This document shows, piece by piece, positions 54,247 to 63,483 of a DNA stretch of 64,000 nucleotides. Position 1 is the first letter of the stretch. Each line of letters opens with the position of its first letter. Source of the stretch: Rhodobacterales bacterium HKCCE4037 (GTDB lineage Bacteria > Pseudomonadota > Alphaproteobacteria > Rhodobacterales > Rhodobacteraceae); NCBI GenBank assembly GCA_015689645.1, contig WVSM01000003.1, forward strand, positions 248,001-312,000, given 5' to 3'. The position numbers and the translations under genes are program-made. Under the pieces are notes generated by a model, which did no database searches, had not been told where the DNA came from, and saw nothing but the letters and a program-made list of their open reading frames with translations.

Positions 54247-55140
54247 TCACGCTGCCTTCGTGTCCACCGGCGCAAGCACGAAGTCGTGTTCCACCTCGAC
54301 GAATGGCCCGTCAAAGCCCGCATCCGCACTGCGGGTTGGATCATCAACCGTGACGAGCTCGGCCATGAGACTCTCCTTCACACCAAAAACGGCGTCGGAC
54401 GCGATGTAAGGATCGTCGGGATCGAAGATATGCGTTGTCAGCGTCTCGAAGCCTTCTGCGCCGATAATGTAGTGAAGGTGCGCAGGCCGATATGGATGCC
54501 GCCCCAATGATGCAAGAAGCTTGCCCACGGGCCCGTCATCTGGGATCGGGTAGTACTTCGGCTTCACGCCGCGGAACCAGTATTCGCCCTTCTCGTTCGA
54601 CCGGAACACGCCGCGCAGGTTGAAATCGGGCTGGATGCCCTTCTGCTGCACGTCGTAGAAGCCTTCGTCGTTGGCCTGCCAGACGTCGATCTTCGCCCCG
54701 GCGATGGGCTGACCCTCGGTATCGAGGATGCGCCCGCGTACGAGCATCGGTTCCCCCTTCTGGTCGAGGCAGATGTTGGACCCCAAGGGCAGTTCCGGCG
54801 CGCCCTCCACGTGGAAAGGGCCGAGCACCGTGGATTCCGATGCGCCCGAGGGTTTGCGATTGTTGATCGCATCGACCAGCATCGACACGCCGAGCACGTC
54901 CGAAAGCAGGATGAATTCCTGCCGCCATTCGTTGCACATGTGGCCCGTGTCCGTGAGGAACATGATGGCGCGGAACCATTCTTCCTGCGTGGGTTCGATT
55001 TCCTTGACCGCCGCATGGAGGTGGCGGGTCAGGACCTCCATTACCTGCTTCAGGCGTGCATCCTGCGCGCCCGCGTTTCGCGCGACGACCACATCGGCCG
55101 ATGAGTCTTCGGTGAAGAACCCGCTTTCATGTGCGTCCAT
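54247..55140 (-). CDS. Hydroxyquinol 1,2-dioxygenase (intradiol ring cleavage)
   Basis: Non-heme iron(III) enzyme that opens hydroxyquinol to maleylacetate. From the ATG at 55140 (AAAGGG six bases before it) the product has 297 residues; an ATG at 55155 inside the upstream stop is an alternative. The iron ligands are visible: Tyr in DVWQANDEGFYDVQ, Tyr in KPKYYPIPDDGPVG, and His-x-His in YRPAHLHYII. The N-terminal helical domain (FRAIMFLTDTGHMCNEWRQEFILLSDVLGVS) is the dimer linker. Hydroxyquinol rather than catechol is inferred from the neighbouring maleylacetate reductase. Confidence 0.9.
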   Translation of the reverse strand: MDAHESGFFTEDSSADVVVARNAGAQDARLKQVMEVLTRHLHAAVKEIEPTQEEWFRAIMFLTDTGHMCNEWRQEFILLSDVLGVSMLVDAINNRKPSGASESTVLGPFHVEGAPELPLGSNICLDQKGEPMLVRGRILDTEGQPIAGAKIDVWQANDEGFYDVQQKGIQPDFNLRGVFRSNEKGEYWFRGVKPKYYPIPDDGPVGKLLASLGRHPYRPAHLHYIIGAEGFETLTTHIFDPDDPYIASDAVFGVKESLMAELVTVDDPTRSADAGFDGPFVEVEHDFVLAPVDTKAA

Positions 55141-55151
55141 GTCTTGCCCTT

Positions 55152-56933
55152 TCATTCAGCTGCCGCTGCAGCATGGGATTGGGGTTGCAGTATCGCGGTC
55201 AGAACACGCCGAAGTTCTGCCTCGGGGCCGTCGGCCATCTCGGCGACGCGGTAACAGACATGCTGGTCGGGTCGTATCATGACCGCGCCGCCGTCCCTGG
55301 TCTCACGAATGCGGGCCCAGTCACCGAGATGGTCCTGAACCGGCATCCGGGGACCGATCACGTGGGTCGTGATGTCCACCCCCATCTCATGACCCACGGT
55401 CTCGGCGGCGCGCGCCCAGGCCTCGCCACCGATGCCCGTGAGGATCGTCCAGCGCCCTTTGCCGCAGAGGTCGAGGGTGGAGACCTTGGTTCCGTCATCG
55501 CGGAAGAGCCAGCAATGGGGTACGCGCGCGCCGGGCCAGGTGGTCGGCTGATAATGCAGTTCGGCGTCACGCGTGAAGCCCGGATTGGGATGGTCGTCCT
55601 TCACGACCGCACCGCTGTCATACCGCTGGTTCATCTCGACGCCGTGGCAGTCGAATTCGTATTTCTTGAATTCGATGGCTTTTCGCAGCGCCTCGCGTTG
55701 GGCCTCGGCCTCGGCATCGGAGTTGCAGCGTTTGTCCATGTTCTGCTGCATCTTCACCGGGTCCACCGTGCCTGTCAGACCAAGCGCCTCGAAGATCGGG
55801 CCGAACTCGCCGATCGACTGGTTGGCGCGGGTCACGATCTGTTTGGCGATCGGGGCGCGTTCCTCGGAGTAGCTTTGCAGCAGCTCCGGGCCGGCGGCGC
55901 CTTTCACGACATGGGCGAGCTTCCACGCAAGGTTGAACGCGTCCTGGATCGAGGTGTTCGAGCCGAGCCCGTTCGACGGCGGATGCCGGTGCGCCGCATC
56001 TCCCATGATGTAGACGCGGTCGGTCTGCATATGGGTGGCGTACATGTTGTTCACGGTCCAGGTGTTGGCCGAGAGAAGCTCGATCTCAAGCTCAGGGTCA
56101 CCCACAAGCTGGCGCGCGACCTCGGTAGCGTAGGCTTCGTCGACCTCCGGCGCCGGTTCGTTGATGTCGTAGCCCCAGACGATCAGCCATTCGTTCCACG
56201 GACGCACCATCCGGACGAGGCCCATGCCGATGCCGCCGACATTGGCGCCGGGCTGCATGACCCAGTAAAGCACCGAAGGCCGATGCGCGACGTGACGCGA
56301 AAGATCCGCGCGGAACAGGATGTTCATCGAGCCGCCGACGCCCATCTGTCCTTCGAAAGGCAGGCCCGCGTTCTCGGCGACGAGTGAATTCCCGCCATCC
56401 GCGCCCACGAGGAACTTGGAGCGTATCGTGAATTCCCGGCCGTTCAGCCGGTCGCGGCAGGTGGTGGTGACGCCCTCGGCGTCTTCTTCGTGGCCGAGGT
56501 ACTCGGTCGACATGCGCGCCTGCGTGCCGCGAGAGCAGGCCGTCTTGAACAGAAGCGGCTCCATGAACGTCTGCGGCAGGTCGTTCATATGGCAGGGCGA
56601 GGAGATCTCGTGCTCGGCCTTGGATGCCGGCGCGTTGCCCCAGCTTTGCATCCGGCCGAGTTCTTCACCGGTCAGGCTCTCGCAGAAGACGTTGTTGCCC
56701 ATCAGGTCGCGTTCGGTCGCGAACAGGTAGGCCTCTTCCTCGACGTCGCGGCCAAGGTCGCGCAGCACCTCCATCGTGCGCTGGTTGGTAATATGCGCGC
56801 GCGGCGTGTTGGCCAGCCAGCGGTAGCGGTTGATCGCCATGTTCTCGACGCCGTAGCTCGACAGGAGCGCGGCGGTCGCGCTGCCCGCGGGTCCGGTTCC
56901 GATAATGAGAACGTCAGTCGTGATGTCGGCCAT
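55152..56933 (-). CDS. FAD-dependent aromatic hydroxylase (TfdB/phenol hydroxylase type)
   Basis: Class A flavin monooxygenase of 593 residues. It has the FAD loop VLIIGTGPAGSATAALLSSYG, the DG motif FLVGADGGNSLVAENAG, and the GD motif VYIMGDAAHRHPPSNGLGSNTSIQDAFNLAWKLA, followed by a C-terminal thioredoxin-like domain. The length and PRAHITNQRTMEVLRDLG are those of 2,4-dichlorophenol hydroxylases. It probably converts resorcinol, hydroquinone or a related phenol to hydroxyquinol for the dioxygenase whose gene follows directly. Confidence 0.9.
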   Translation of the reverse strand: MADITTDVLIIGTGPAGSATAALLSSYGVENMAINRYRWLANTPRAHITNQRTMEVLRDLGRDVEEEAYLFATERDLMGNNVFCESLTGEELGRMQSWGNAPASKAEHEISSPCHMNDLPQTFMEPLLFKTACSRGTQARMSTEYLGHEEDAEGVTTTCRDRLNGREFTIRSKFLVGADGGNSLVAENAGLPFEGQMGVGGSMNILFRADLSRHVAHRPSVLYWVMQPGANVGGIGMGLVRMVRPWNEWLIVWGYDINEPAPEVDEAYATEVARQLVGDPELEIELLSANTWTVNNMYATHMQTDRVYIMGDAAHRHPPSNGLGSNTSIQDAFNLAWKLAHVVKGAAGPELLQSYSEERAPIAKQIVTRANQSIGEFGPIFEALGLTGTVDPVKMQQNMDKRCNSDAEAEAQREALRKAIEFKKYEFDCHGVEMNQRYDSGAVVKDDHPNPGFTRDAELHYQPTTWPGARVPHCWLFRDDGTKVSTLDLCGKGRWTILTGIGGEAWARAAETVGHEMGVDITTHVIGPRMPVQDHLGDWARIRETRDGGAVMIRPDQHVCYRVAEMADGPEAELRRVLTAILQPQSHAAAAAE

Positions 56934-57001
56934 GGGGGCGTCCCTTTCCTATGAGCACCGGTCCGTCCGCGAAGATGTGGAACGGACCGGCAATGTCTGC
57001 G

Positions 57002-57544
57002 TCAGGTGTTGATCCAGTCGTAGCGGTCGGTGTCGTTGCCCGCGTAATCGGGATCGAGGTAGATGAAGAGCCGGGCGATGCGGCCATCCCGCACTTCGAA
57101 ACAATCGCAGAAACGGCCGGCGCCCCAGTCAGGCTCGCCCGCCATCCACGACCCGTCGCGATGTGTGCCTTCACTTGTGCCTTCCACCGCGAAACGATCG
57201 GTGCCCGTCATGTACCAGGTGAAGCCGTCATAGTGATGCGTGATGCCGCGAAGCGTGCCGCCTACGTCCGAGAACATCTGAGTTACCTCTTCGATGCCGC
57301 GCGCGACGCCCCATTTCGGGAAATAGACCTCGGCGTCTTCGGTGAAGTGGTCGAACAGGCCCAAGCCCGTCGTCGGCGACACGCCGCCCGCGTCGAGCGC
57401 CTTGAGGTAGCTTTCCGCAATGGCCTTGCGCGCCTCTTCATCGGCGTCTTGCGCTTTGGCCGACTGCGCCACCGTCGCCCCGAGCGTAACCGCAGCCGAC
57501 CCCGCCAGAACCTGCCGCCGCGTGGTTTTGTGCATGTCAGTCAT
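57002..57544 (-). CDS. Tat-exported SnoaL/NTF2-like protein
   Basis: The ATG at 57544 sits just after GGAGGAAAG. Residues 1-33 form a twin-arginine signal (TTRRQVLAGSAAVTLGATVAQSAKA). The remaining 147 residues are an NTF2-like cone fold: AIAESYLKALDAGG, GLFDHFTEDAEVYFPKWGVARGIEEV, GRFCDCFEVRDGRIARLFIYLDPDYAG. Cytoplasmic relatives are isomerases, cyclases or hydratases; an exported one in an aromatic operon is unusual. It lies between the permease and hydroxylase genes, so it probably acts on the imported compound or its precursor. Confidence 0.85.
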   Translation of the reverse strand: MTDMHKTTRRQVLAGSAAVTLGATVAQSAKAQDADEEARKAIAESYLKALDAGGVSPTTGLGLFDHFTEDAEVYFPKWGVARGIEEVTQMFSDVGGTLRGITHHYDGFTWYMTGTDRFAVEGTSEGTHRDGSWMAGEPDWGAGRFCDCFEVRDGRIARLFIYLDPDYAGNDTDRYDWINT

Positions 57545-57589
57545 CTTTCCTCCTCCTCGTTCCGTTGACCAACGCCTTCGATTCCCTTT

Positions 57590-58645
57590 TCACGAATTTC
57601 CCCGATCAGGCGTCACGAGCCGCCGTCTGACCGGGAAAAGCTGTATCCCTGTCCGGTCCGAAAACAGGCCCCAGAGGCCCCGTTGCGCGAAGAGCATGAT
57701 CGCAATGCCGAGCAGGCCGAGAACGATCAGGTAGACCGCCCCGAAATCGGCGAGGGCCTCCTGCAGGATGAAGAACACGAGGACGCCAATGATGGGCCCC
57801 TCGATGGTGCCAATCCCGCCGATCACGACGATGAAGATGACAAAGGCGGTCCATTGCGTGACGGCGAAGGCGCTGTCGGGGCTGATCCGTCCGTTCTGGA
57901 GGAAGATTAGGCCGCCCGCGATACCGGTGCCGAAGGCCGCGACCAGGAAGACGATCCACTTCATCCGGTTCGCGTCGACGCCCACCGACTTCGCGGCTTC
58001 GACATTGTCGCGCAGCGCCGCAAGGGCGAGGCCGCGGCGGGTGCGCAGGAACCAGTAGATCCCGCCGATCGTGGCCGCAGCGAGCGCCAGGGCCAGCCAG
58101 TAAGCGAGGATGTCGCGCGCCTCGGAAGACCGTACGTCGAAGAACACCTCGATCCATTCCACGCCCCACATCGCGTCCCGCGCGTCACGGGGCAACGAGG
58201 TGCCGGTGCCGCCGCCCACGGCCTGCCACTGGGCCACGCTCAGGCGCACGACCTCGGCCACCACCCAGGTGCCGATCGCGAAGTAGGCGCCGCTCAGCCG
58301 GAAGACGAAGAAGGCCGTGGGAATCGCGAGCAAAAGCGCGAAGAGGCCCGACAGCGCTAAAGCCGCCACCGGGTTCACGCCCCACAGAATCGTCGAACCA
58401 AAAAGCATGTAGGCCCCGAAGCCCACGAAAGCCTGCTGCCCGACACTCACCAGGCCTGTGTAGCCGGCAAGCAGGTTCCAGAACTGCGCGAGCGTCAGCA
58501 TCGTCAGGATGAAGAACAAATCCTGGATCAAGCTCCGCGAGGCGAAAGCCGGCAGGACAATAGCAACCGCAAGCAGGACGAGCGCAGCGATACCGCTGGT
58601 CGTGGCGGCGCGGGTGCGCGTGCTGATGGAGTGGGTTGCGGCCAT
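57590..58645 (-). CDS. livM: LIV-type ABC transporter permease (LivM), copy 2
   Basis: The ATG at 58645 shares one base with the livH stop and gives MAATHSISTRTRAATTSG, 351 residues. FWNLLAGYTGLVSVGQQAFVGFGAY, FRLSGAYFAIGTWVVAEVVRL, LRDNVEAAKSVGVDANRMK and GGIGTIEGPIIGVLVFF are LivM signatures. Part of the second, separately encoded LIV transporter. Confidence 0.91.
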   Translation of the reverse strand: MAATHSISTRTRAATTSGIAALVLLAVAIVLPAFASRSLIQDLFFILTMLTLAQFWNLLAGYTGLVSVGQQAFVGFGAYMLFGSTILWGVNPVAALALSGLFALLLAIPTAFFVFRLSGAYFAIGTWVVAEVVRLSVAQWQAVGGGTGTSLPRDARDAMWGVEWIEVFFDVRSSEARDILAYWLALALAAATIGGIYWFLRTRRGLALAALRDNVEAAKSVGVDANRMKWIVFLVAAFGTGIAGGLIFLQNGRISPDSAFAVTQWTAFVIFIVVIGGIGTIEGPIIGVLVFFILQEALADFGAVYLIVLGLLGIAIMLFAQRGLWGLFSDRTGIQLFPVRRRLVTPDRGNS

Positions 58646-59508
58646 CAGTCCACCGCCCTCGGAAACAGGCCGCGCGGGCGGATCAGCAGCACGACGAGGA
58701 AGGCCACGTGCCCCGCGAGGATCTGCCACTCGGGATTGATCGACGCACCGACGGTCTGCGCAACGCCGATGATGACGCCGCCGGCAAGCGTCCCCCAAAG
58801 CGATCCCAGACCACCGATGATCACCGCCTCGAAGGCGTAGATCAGCCGTGCAGGGCCGACATAGGGATCGAAATTCGAACGCGTGCCGAGATAGAGCGCC
58901 GCGATGGTCACCACGATCAGCGCAAGACCCATGGCACTTGCGAAGACGCGGTCAGGACGGATCCCCATAAGGCTTGCGGTGACAGGGTCGTCCGACGTCG
59001 CCCGGTAGGCGCGCCCGATGGACGTGCGGTAGAAGATCCAGTTCAGCCCGACGATCACGAGGATCGCCGAAGCGAATGTCAGGAGCGGCAGAAGGCCCAC
59101 GGTCACGGGCCCTGCGGATACCGAAGCCGTTTCGAGCGGGCCCATTGAAATGCGCTGACTGTCGGCCGAGAAGCCTTCGAGCAACGCATTCTGGATGACA
59201 ACCGAAAGGCCGAAGGTCACGAGAAGCGGCGGAAGGATATCCTCGCCGAGAGTGCGGTTCAGAACGCCCTTCTGAAGGATCCACCCGAAGACGAACATGA
59301 TCGGCGCCGCAATGACAGCCGCAACAAACGGGTTCAGCCCCAGAACCGAGACCACGACCAGGATGAGATAGGCGGCCATCACGATCAGGTCGCCATGGGC
59401 GAGGTTCACCAGCCGCATGATCCCGAAGACGAGGCTGAGGCCCGCGGCGAAAAGCGCATAAAGCCCCCCGAGAAGTACGCCCTGAACAATCGTGTCGATC
59501 CAGATCAT
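58645..59508 (-). CDS. livH: LIV-type ABC transporter permease (LivH), copy 2
   Basis: The 287-residue membrane protein starts MIWIDTIVQGVLLGGLYALFAAGLSLVFGIMRLVNLAHGDLIVMAAYL and has GGLGSLWGTLAGGVIIGVAQTVG near the end, typical LivH. GAAGGG precedes the start. It lies 22 bases after the LivF-like gene. Confidence 0.92.
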   Translation of the reverse strand: MIWIDTIVQGVLLGGLYALFAAGLSLVFGIMRLVNLAHGDLIVMAAYLILVVVSVLGLNPFVAAVIAAPIMFVFGWILQKGVLNRTLGEDILPPLLVTFGLSVVIQNALLEGFSADSQRISMGPLETASVSAGPVTVGLLPLLTFASAILVIVGLNWIFYRTSIGRAYRATSDDPVTASLMGIRPDRVFASAMGLALIVVTIAALYLGTRSNFDPYVGPARLIYAFEAVIIGGLGSLWGTLAGGVIIGVAQTVGASINPEWQILAGHVAFLVVLLIRPRGLFPRAVD

Positions 59509-59530
59509 TGCCCTTCGGCCTCCTGCCCCG

Positions 59531-60325
59531 TCATGCCTTGGCCCCGAAGTAGGCCGCGTGAATATCGTCCCGGCTGATGTCTTCCGGGCGACCTTCGAGC
59601 GTCACCCGGCCCTCCATCATGCAGTAGACACGGTCGGCCACCTTCAGCGCCTGGCCGATATCCTGTTCGACCACGATGACGCTTGTGCCGCCCTCCCTGA
59701 TCCGGGGCAGCGCGGCGTAGATGTCCCGGATGACCACCGGCGCGAGGCCAAGGCTGATCTCGTCGCAGAGCAGTATTTCGGGGTTCGACATCAAAGCGCG
59801 GCCGATGGCGACCATCTGCTGCTGCCCACCTGAAAGCGCTGTGCCGGGATTGTTCCGCCGCTCCTTCAGAACCGGGAAAATCTCGTAGATCGTGTCGAGG
59901 GTCCAGAGGCCCGTACCGTCGTGTCCGGCGGCCAAAGCCATCGGGTCTGGCGCACCGGTGAAGCGGCTTAAGAAGCTGTCGATCCGGTCACCGAGGTCGC
60001 GCCCGCCCTTGTGCTGGCCACCGATGAGCAGGTTTTCCTCGACGGTCAGCGAAGGGAAGAGCTTGCGCCCTTCCGGCACCATGACGACGCCCCGCTTCAT
60101 GATCGTGTCCGGCATGAGATGACCGATGGCCGTGCCCTTGTGCCGGATCTGGTCCGCCTGCCCCCGAAGGACGCCGGTGATGGCTCGCATCAGCGTTGTC
60201 TTCCCGGCGCCGTTCGCGCCGATGATCGCAACGGTTTCCCCCTGCTCGAGCCGGATATCGACGCCGAACAGGGCCTGGAAGTCGCCGTAATGCGCGGTGA
60301 GACCCTTTGTTTCAAGAAGCGCCAT
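59531..60325 (-). CDS. livF: LIV-type ABC transporter ATPase (LivF), copy 2
   Basis: The 264-residue ATPase has Walker A GANGAGKTT, signature LSGGQQQM and Walker B EILLCDEISLGLAP. An insert of about 30 residues (SRFTGAPDPMALAAGHDGTG, then LWTLDTIYEIFPVLKERR) precedes the signature and makes it longer than the usual 235. The start shares one base with the livG stop. Confidence 0.91.
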   Translation of the reverse strand: MALLETKGLTAHYGDFQALFGVDIRLEQGETVAIIGANGAGKTTLMRAITGVLRGQADQIRHKGTAIGHLMPDTIMKRGVVMVPEGRKLFPSLTVEENLLIGGQHKGGRDLGDRIDSFLSRFTGAPDPMALAAGHDGTGLWTLDTIYEIFPVLKERRNNPGTALSGGQQQMVAIGRALMSNPEILLCDEISLGLAPVVIRDIYAALPRIREGGTSVIVVEQDIGQALKVADRVYCMMEGRVTLEGRPEDISRDDIHAAYFGAKA

Positions 60326-61047
60326 CAGACCTCGATCCCCAGGTAGATTTCCTTCACTTCCCGGCTTTCCATGATCTCCGAAGGGTCGCCGATCCCGATG
60401 ACCCGCCCGAAATCAAGCACCAGAAGGCGCTCGACCACGGCGGTCAGCGCGTGCAGGACATGTTCGATCCAGATGATCGTCACGCCGTCGGAATGGAGCG
60501 CGCGGATCGTCTCGATCAGGGCGGTGCATTCGGCGTCGGTCAGCCCGCCCGCGATCTCGTCGAGCAGAAGCAGTTTCGGCTGCGTGGCCATGGCGCGGGC
60601 CAGTTCCAGGCGCTTGCGTTGCAGAAGGCTCAGGCCGCCTGCAGGTTTGTTCGCGACACTCATGAGTTCGGTGCGCTCGAGGACCTGTGCAACCTGGTCC
60701 ACGACATCGGACTCGCGCCGGTCCTGCCCGTGGGTCGCGGCAACGAGCAGGTTCTCGAAGACCGTCAGCCCGGTGAATGGCTGCGGAATCTGGAACGACC
60801 GCCCCATCCCGGCAAGGCATCGCTGCATGGGTGGGACACGCGTCACGTCGCGACCGAGATACTCGATACGGCCCGCGTCCGGTGCAAGGTTGCCGGTGAT
60901 CAGGTTGAAGAGCGTCGACTTGCCGGCCCCGTTCGGCCCGATGATGCCGAGCGCCTGCCCTTCGGGCAGGTCGAAGCTGATGGCGTCGGCCACCTTCAGG
61001 GCGCCGAAGCTTTTCGACACATCATGCAGCGACAGGATCGCGCCCAT
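60325..61047 (-). CDS. livG: LIV-type ABC transporter ATPase (LivG), copy 2
   Basis: The 240-residue ATPase has Walker A GPNGAGKST, GMGRSFQIPQPFTGLTVFENLL, the signature region GGLSLLQRKRLELARAMA and Walker B LLLLDEIAGGLTDAE. It is first among the transporter subunits after the binding protein, with GGAGGGAGG before its ATG and a stem-loop further upstream. Confidence 0.92.
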   Translation of the reverse strand: MGAILSLHDVSKSFGALKVADAISFDLPEGQALGIIGPNGAGKSTLFNLITGNLAPDAGRIEYLGRDVTRVPPMQRCLAGMGRSFQIPQPFTGLTVFENLLVAATHGQDRRESDVVDQVAQVLERTELMSVANKPAGGLSLLQRKRLELARAMATQPKLLLLDEIAGGLTDAECTALIETIRALHSDGVTIIWIEHVLHALTAVVERLLVLDFGRVIGIGDPSEIMESREVKEIYLGIEV

Positions 61048-61068
61048 GCCTTGAACCTCCCTCCGATC

Positions 61069-61098
61069 GGGTGGCCCGGCCGTCCCGCCGGGCCACCC
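61069..61098 (-). promoter_or_regulatory. Intercistronic stem-loop after the second LIV binding protein
   Basis: GGGTGGCCCGG at 61069-61079 pairs perfectly with CCGGGCCACCC at 61088-61098, an 11-bp stem with an 8-base loop, ten bases past the binding-protein stop and before the livG ribosome binding site. Confidence 0.78.
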
Positions 61099-61108
61099 TT
61101 TGCGCCTG

Positions 61109-62389
61109 TCAGGCCAAAGCTTCCATCACGCCTTGGGTCGGGATGTCGGGCGCAGTTGTGTTGTCGACAACGGCAAGCTCGAAACTGCCGTCGTCCTGCC
61201 GCCGCCACTGGCCGCCCACGAGCGGGGTCTTGCAGACGTTCTGCGCCGCGAACGGCGGCACGCCCTCGCCGTTCCATGCGATGCGGCCCACGATGGTCTC
61301 CAGGTCGGTGGCGGCGATGGTCTCGGCCACAAGGTCGGGATCGGTCGGGTCGTCGGCCCGTTTCACGACGTCCGCCGCCATCTCGAACAGCGAGTGGACG
61401 AAGCCGATGGGCTGTGTCCACGGCCGCCCCGTTGCCTCGGTGAAGGCGGCGGCGAGATCTCCGCAGCCCTGTCCGGTGAGGGACGAGGTGAAGGGGTGGT
61501 TCGCAGACCACCAGACCTCCGAGGACAGGTTGTGCCCCGCCTCGCCCAACGTTTCCACCGATTGCGGGAACAGGATCGCCTTCGCCACCGTGATCGCCTT
61601 GGGGCTGAACCCCTGCTGGAGGGCCTGGTTGCGGAATGTCGTGAAGTCGGGAGGGATCACCACGCCGGTCACGATCTCGCAATTGGCCTCGCGGAACGCG
61701 TTGATCTGAGCTGAGAAGTCGTCGGTCAGGTTCTGGTAACGGCCCGGATCGACGGTCGTGTAGCCCGCTTCGGCAAAGCCCGGCGCGACACCCACGTTCG
61801 GATCGCCCCACGCGTTGCCATCGGCATCGTTGGGGAAAAGCCCGCCAACCTGTTTGTTGGTGTCGAGCTGGTCCCACATGTTGGTGAAGACGGCGATGAC
61901 GTCCTCGAGACCCCAGAAATAGTGGAACGTGTAGTCGAAGGGCCGCCACGAATCCGGCGCGCCGGGATTGCCCTGCTGGCCGATGAACCACGGCTGCCAG
62001 GGCGCCTTGGTCGAGATCGTCGGTATCCCCTCGCTCTCGCAGACGGTCGAGACGGGGTTCGTCGTCTCGGGCGTGGAGGCCACCAGCATCAGGTGGATCT
62101 CGTCGTCGATGATGAGTTCCTGCGCCACGTCGGCCGCACGGTTCGGGTTTGACTGGCTGTCGCGCACCAGAACCTCGACGTTCAGACCTTGCTCCGCCGC
62201 AACGCGGTTGAACATCTCGATGGTAAAGGCGTCAGCTTCGGCGAAGCCCGCCAGCGGTCCGCTTTGTGGGCTTACATACCCGATGCGCACGGTCGTGCCT
62301 TGCGCGATTGCCGGCGCGGCCAGGCCGCCCGACGACAGGACGAGGCCACCGGCCGCGCCTGATTTCAGAAGTCGTCTTCTCGTGATCAT
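61109..62389 (-). CDS. LIV-type ABC transporter substrate-binding protein, copy 2
   Basis: The 426-residue product begins with a clear twin-arginine signal, MITRRRLLKSGAAGGLVLSSGG. It then has TVRIGYVSPQSGPLAGFAEADAF and a peripla-BP-6 core (DSQSNPNRAADVAQELIIDDEIHLMLVASTPETTNPVS). Pairs of tryptophans near KAPWQPWFIGQQG may line an aromatic ligand pocket (inference). GGGAGGACC precedes the ATG. It sits between maleylacetate reductase and livG. Confidence 0.9.
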   Translation of the reverse strand: MITRRRLLKSGAAGGLVLSSGGLAAPAIAQGTTVRIGYVSPQSGPLAGFAEADAFTIEMFNRVAAEQGLNVEVLVRDSQSNPNRAADVAQELIIDDEIHLMLVASTPETTNPVSTVCESEGIPTISTKAPWQPWFIGQQGNPGAPDSWRPFDYTFHYFWGLEDVIAVFTNMWDQLDTNKQVGGLFPNDADGNAWGDPNVGVAPGFAEAGYTTVDPGRYQNLTDDFSAQINAFREANCEIVTGVVIPPDFTTFRNQALQQGFSPKAITVAKAILFPQSVETLGEAGHNLSSEVWWSANHPFTSSLTGQGCGDLAAAFTEATGRPWTQPIGFVHSLFEMAADVVKRADDPTDPDLVAETIAATDLETIVGRIAWNGEGVPPFAAQNVCKTPLVGGQWRRQDDGSFELAVVDNTTAPDIPTQGVMEALA

Positions 62390-62418
62390 GGTCTTGGTCC
62401 TCCCTAATTCGTTGAAGT

Positions 62419-63483
62419 TCAGTCTGGCCGATTGCCCTCCCAGGCGGCCTGAAGCAGCGCCCGGATGTCCTCCTCCTGGAACGGGCGCGGATTTGAATAG
62501 CTGTTCTCGAGAGCGATGCCTGCGGCGCGGTCAAGATCGGCCTCGGTGAGGCCAAGATCCGACAGGCGCAACGGCGCGCCGAGATCGCTGGCAAAATCCC
62601 ACAGGCCGCCGCCGACGTTTCCGCCGAAAAGCCCCGCGACCGTGTCGAGCCGGTCGGTCGCAGCCGCGTTGAACCCGATGGTGTGGGGCAGCAGGATCGC
62701 GTGCGTCTCCGCGTGTGGTGTGCCGAAGCTGCCGCCGAGAACGTGGGCCAGCTTGTGATGCAGAGACATCGTCGTGTAGCCGAGCGCGGCAGAGCAGAGC
62801 CACGCACCATAGAGCACCTCGGCCCGCGCCGCCTTGTTCCCCGGTGCCGCCTTGACCGCCGGAAGTCCGTCGCGGATGGCGCGGATGGCATCGCCGGCCA
62901 TCAGGCTCGAAATCGGGTTCGCGTCCGGTGCATAGAGTGCTTCGAACGCGTGGGCGATGGCATTGAGCGCCGAGGTCACGGTCATCTGGGCGGGCAGACC
63001 CAAGGTGAGATCGACGTCATAGACCACCGTCTCAGGCCGGATCGACGGGTCGCGCCGCGTTGTCTTGCGGCCCTCCTCGGTCTCTCCGAGGATATCGGTC
63101 ATCTCGGATCCGGCGTAGGTCGTCGGGATCGCGACCTGATCCGCTCCTGTGCGCGTCGCGATGGCCTTGCCAAGGCCGATGGTCGATCCGCCGCCAAGCG
63201 CGACGACGCAGTCCGCGCCCGCCGCCTTATAGGCCGCAACGGCGCGCTCGGTCACGGCCACGGGTGTATGCATCTCGGCCTCGGCGAAGACTCCGACCGA
63301 AAGATCGCCAAGCTGGCCCGACAAGGCCTCGGCATCGCTGACTTGGTGAGGGGTCGACAACACGAGCGCACGACTGCGACCGAGGCGCCGGACTTCTTCC
63401 CCAATTTGGGCGAGCGTTCCGGACCCAAAAACGACGCGGGCCGGAATACCGGGAAAGACAAACTGGTCGGGCATGCTGCTCAT
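62419..63483 (-). CDS. Maleylacetate reductase
   Basis: Reduces maleylacetate to 3-oxoadipate with NAD(P)H, the step after hydroxyquinol cleavage. The ATG at 63483 overlaps the upstream stop (ATGA) and gives MSSMPDQFVFPGIPARVVFGSG, 354 residues. The iron-type alcohol dehydrogenase fold shows ALGGGSTIGLGKAIA, IPTTYAGSEMT and the His-rich SLHHKLAHVLGGSFGTPHAETHAILLPH, all maleylacetate reductase marks. Its presence fixes the pathway as the hydroxyquinol route. Confidence 0.94.
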   Translation of the reverse strand: MSSMPDQFVFPGIPARVVFGSGTLAQIGEEVRRLGRSRALVLSTPHQVSDAEALSGQLGDLSVGVFAEAEMHTPVAVTERAVAAYKAAGADCVVALGGGSTIGLGKAIATRTGADQVAIPTTYAGSEMTDILGETEEGRKTTRRDPSIRPETVVYDVDLTLGLPAQMTVTSALNAIAHAFEALYAPDANPISSLMAGDAIRAIRDGLPAVKAAPGNKAARAEVLYGAWLCSAALGYTTMSLHHKLAHVLGGSFGTPHAETHAILLPHTIGFNAAATDRLDTVAGLFGGNVGGGLWDFASDLGAPLRLSDLGLTEADLDRAAGIALENSYSNPRPFQEEDIRALLQAAWEGNRPD

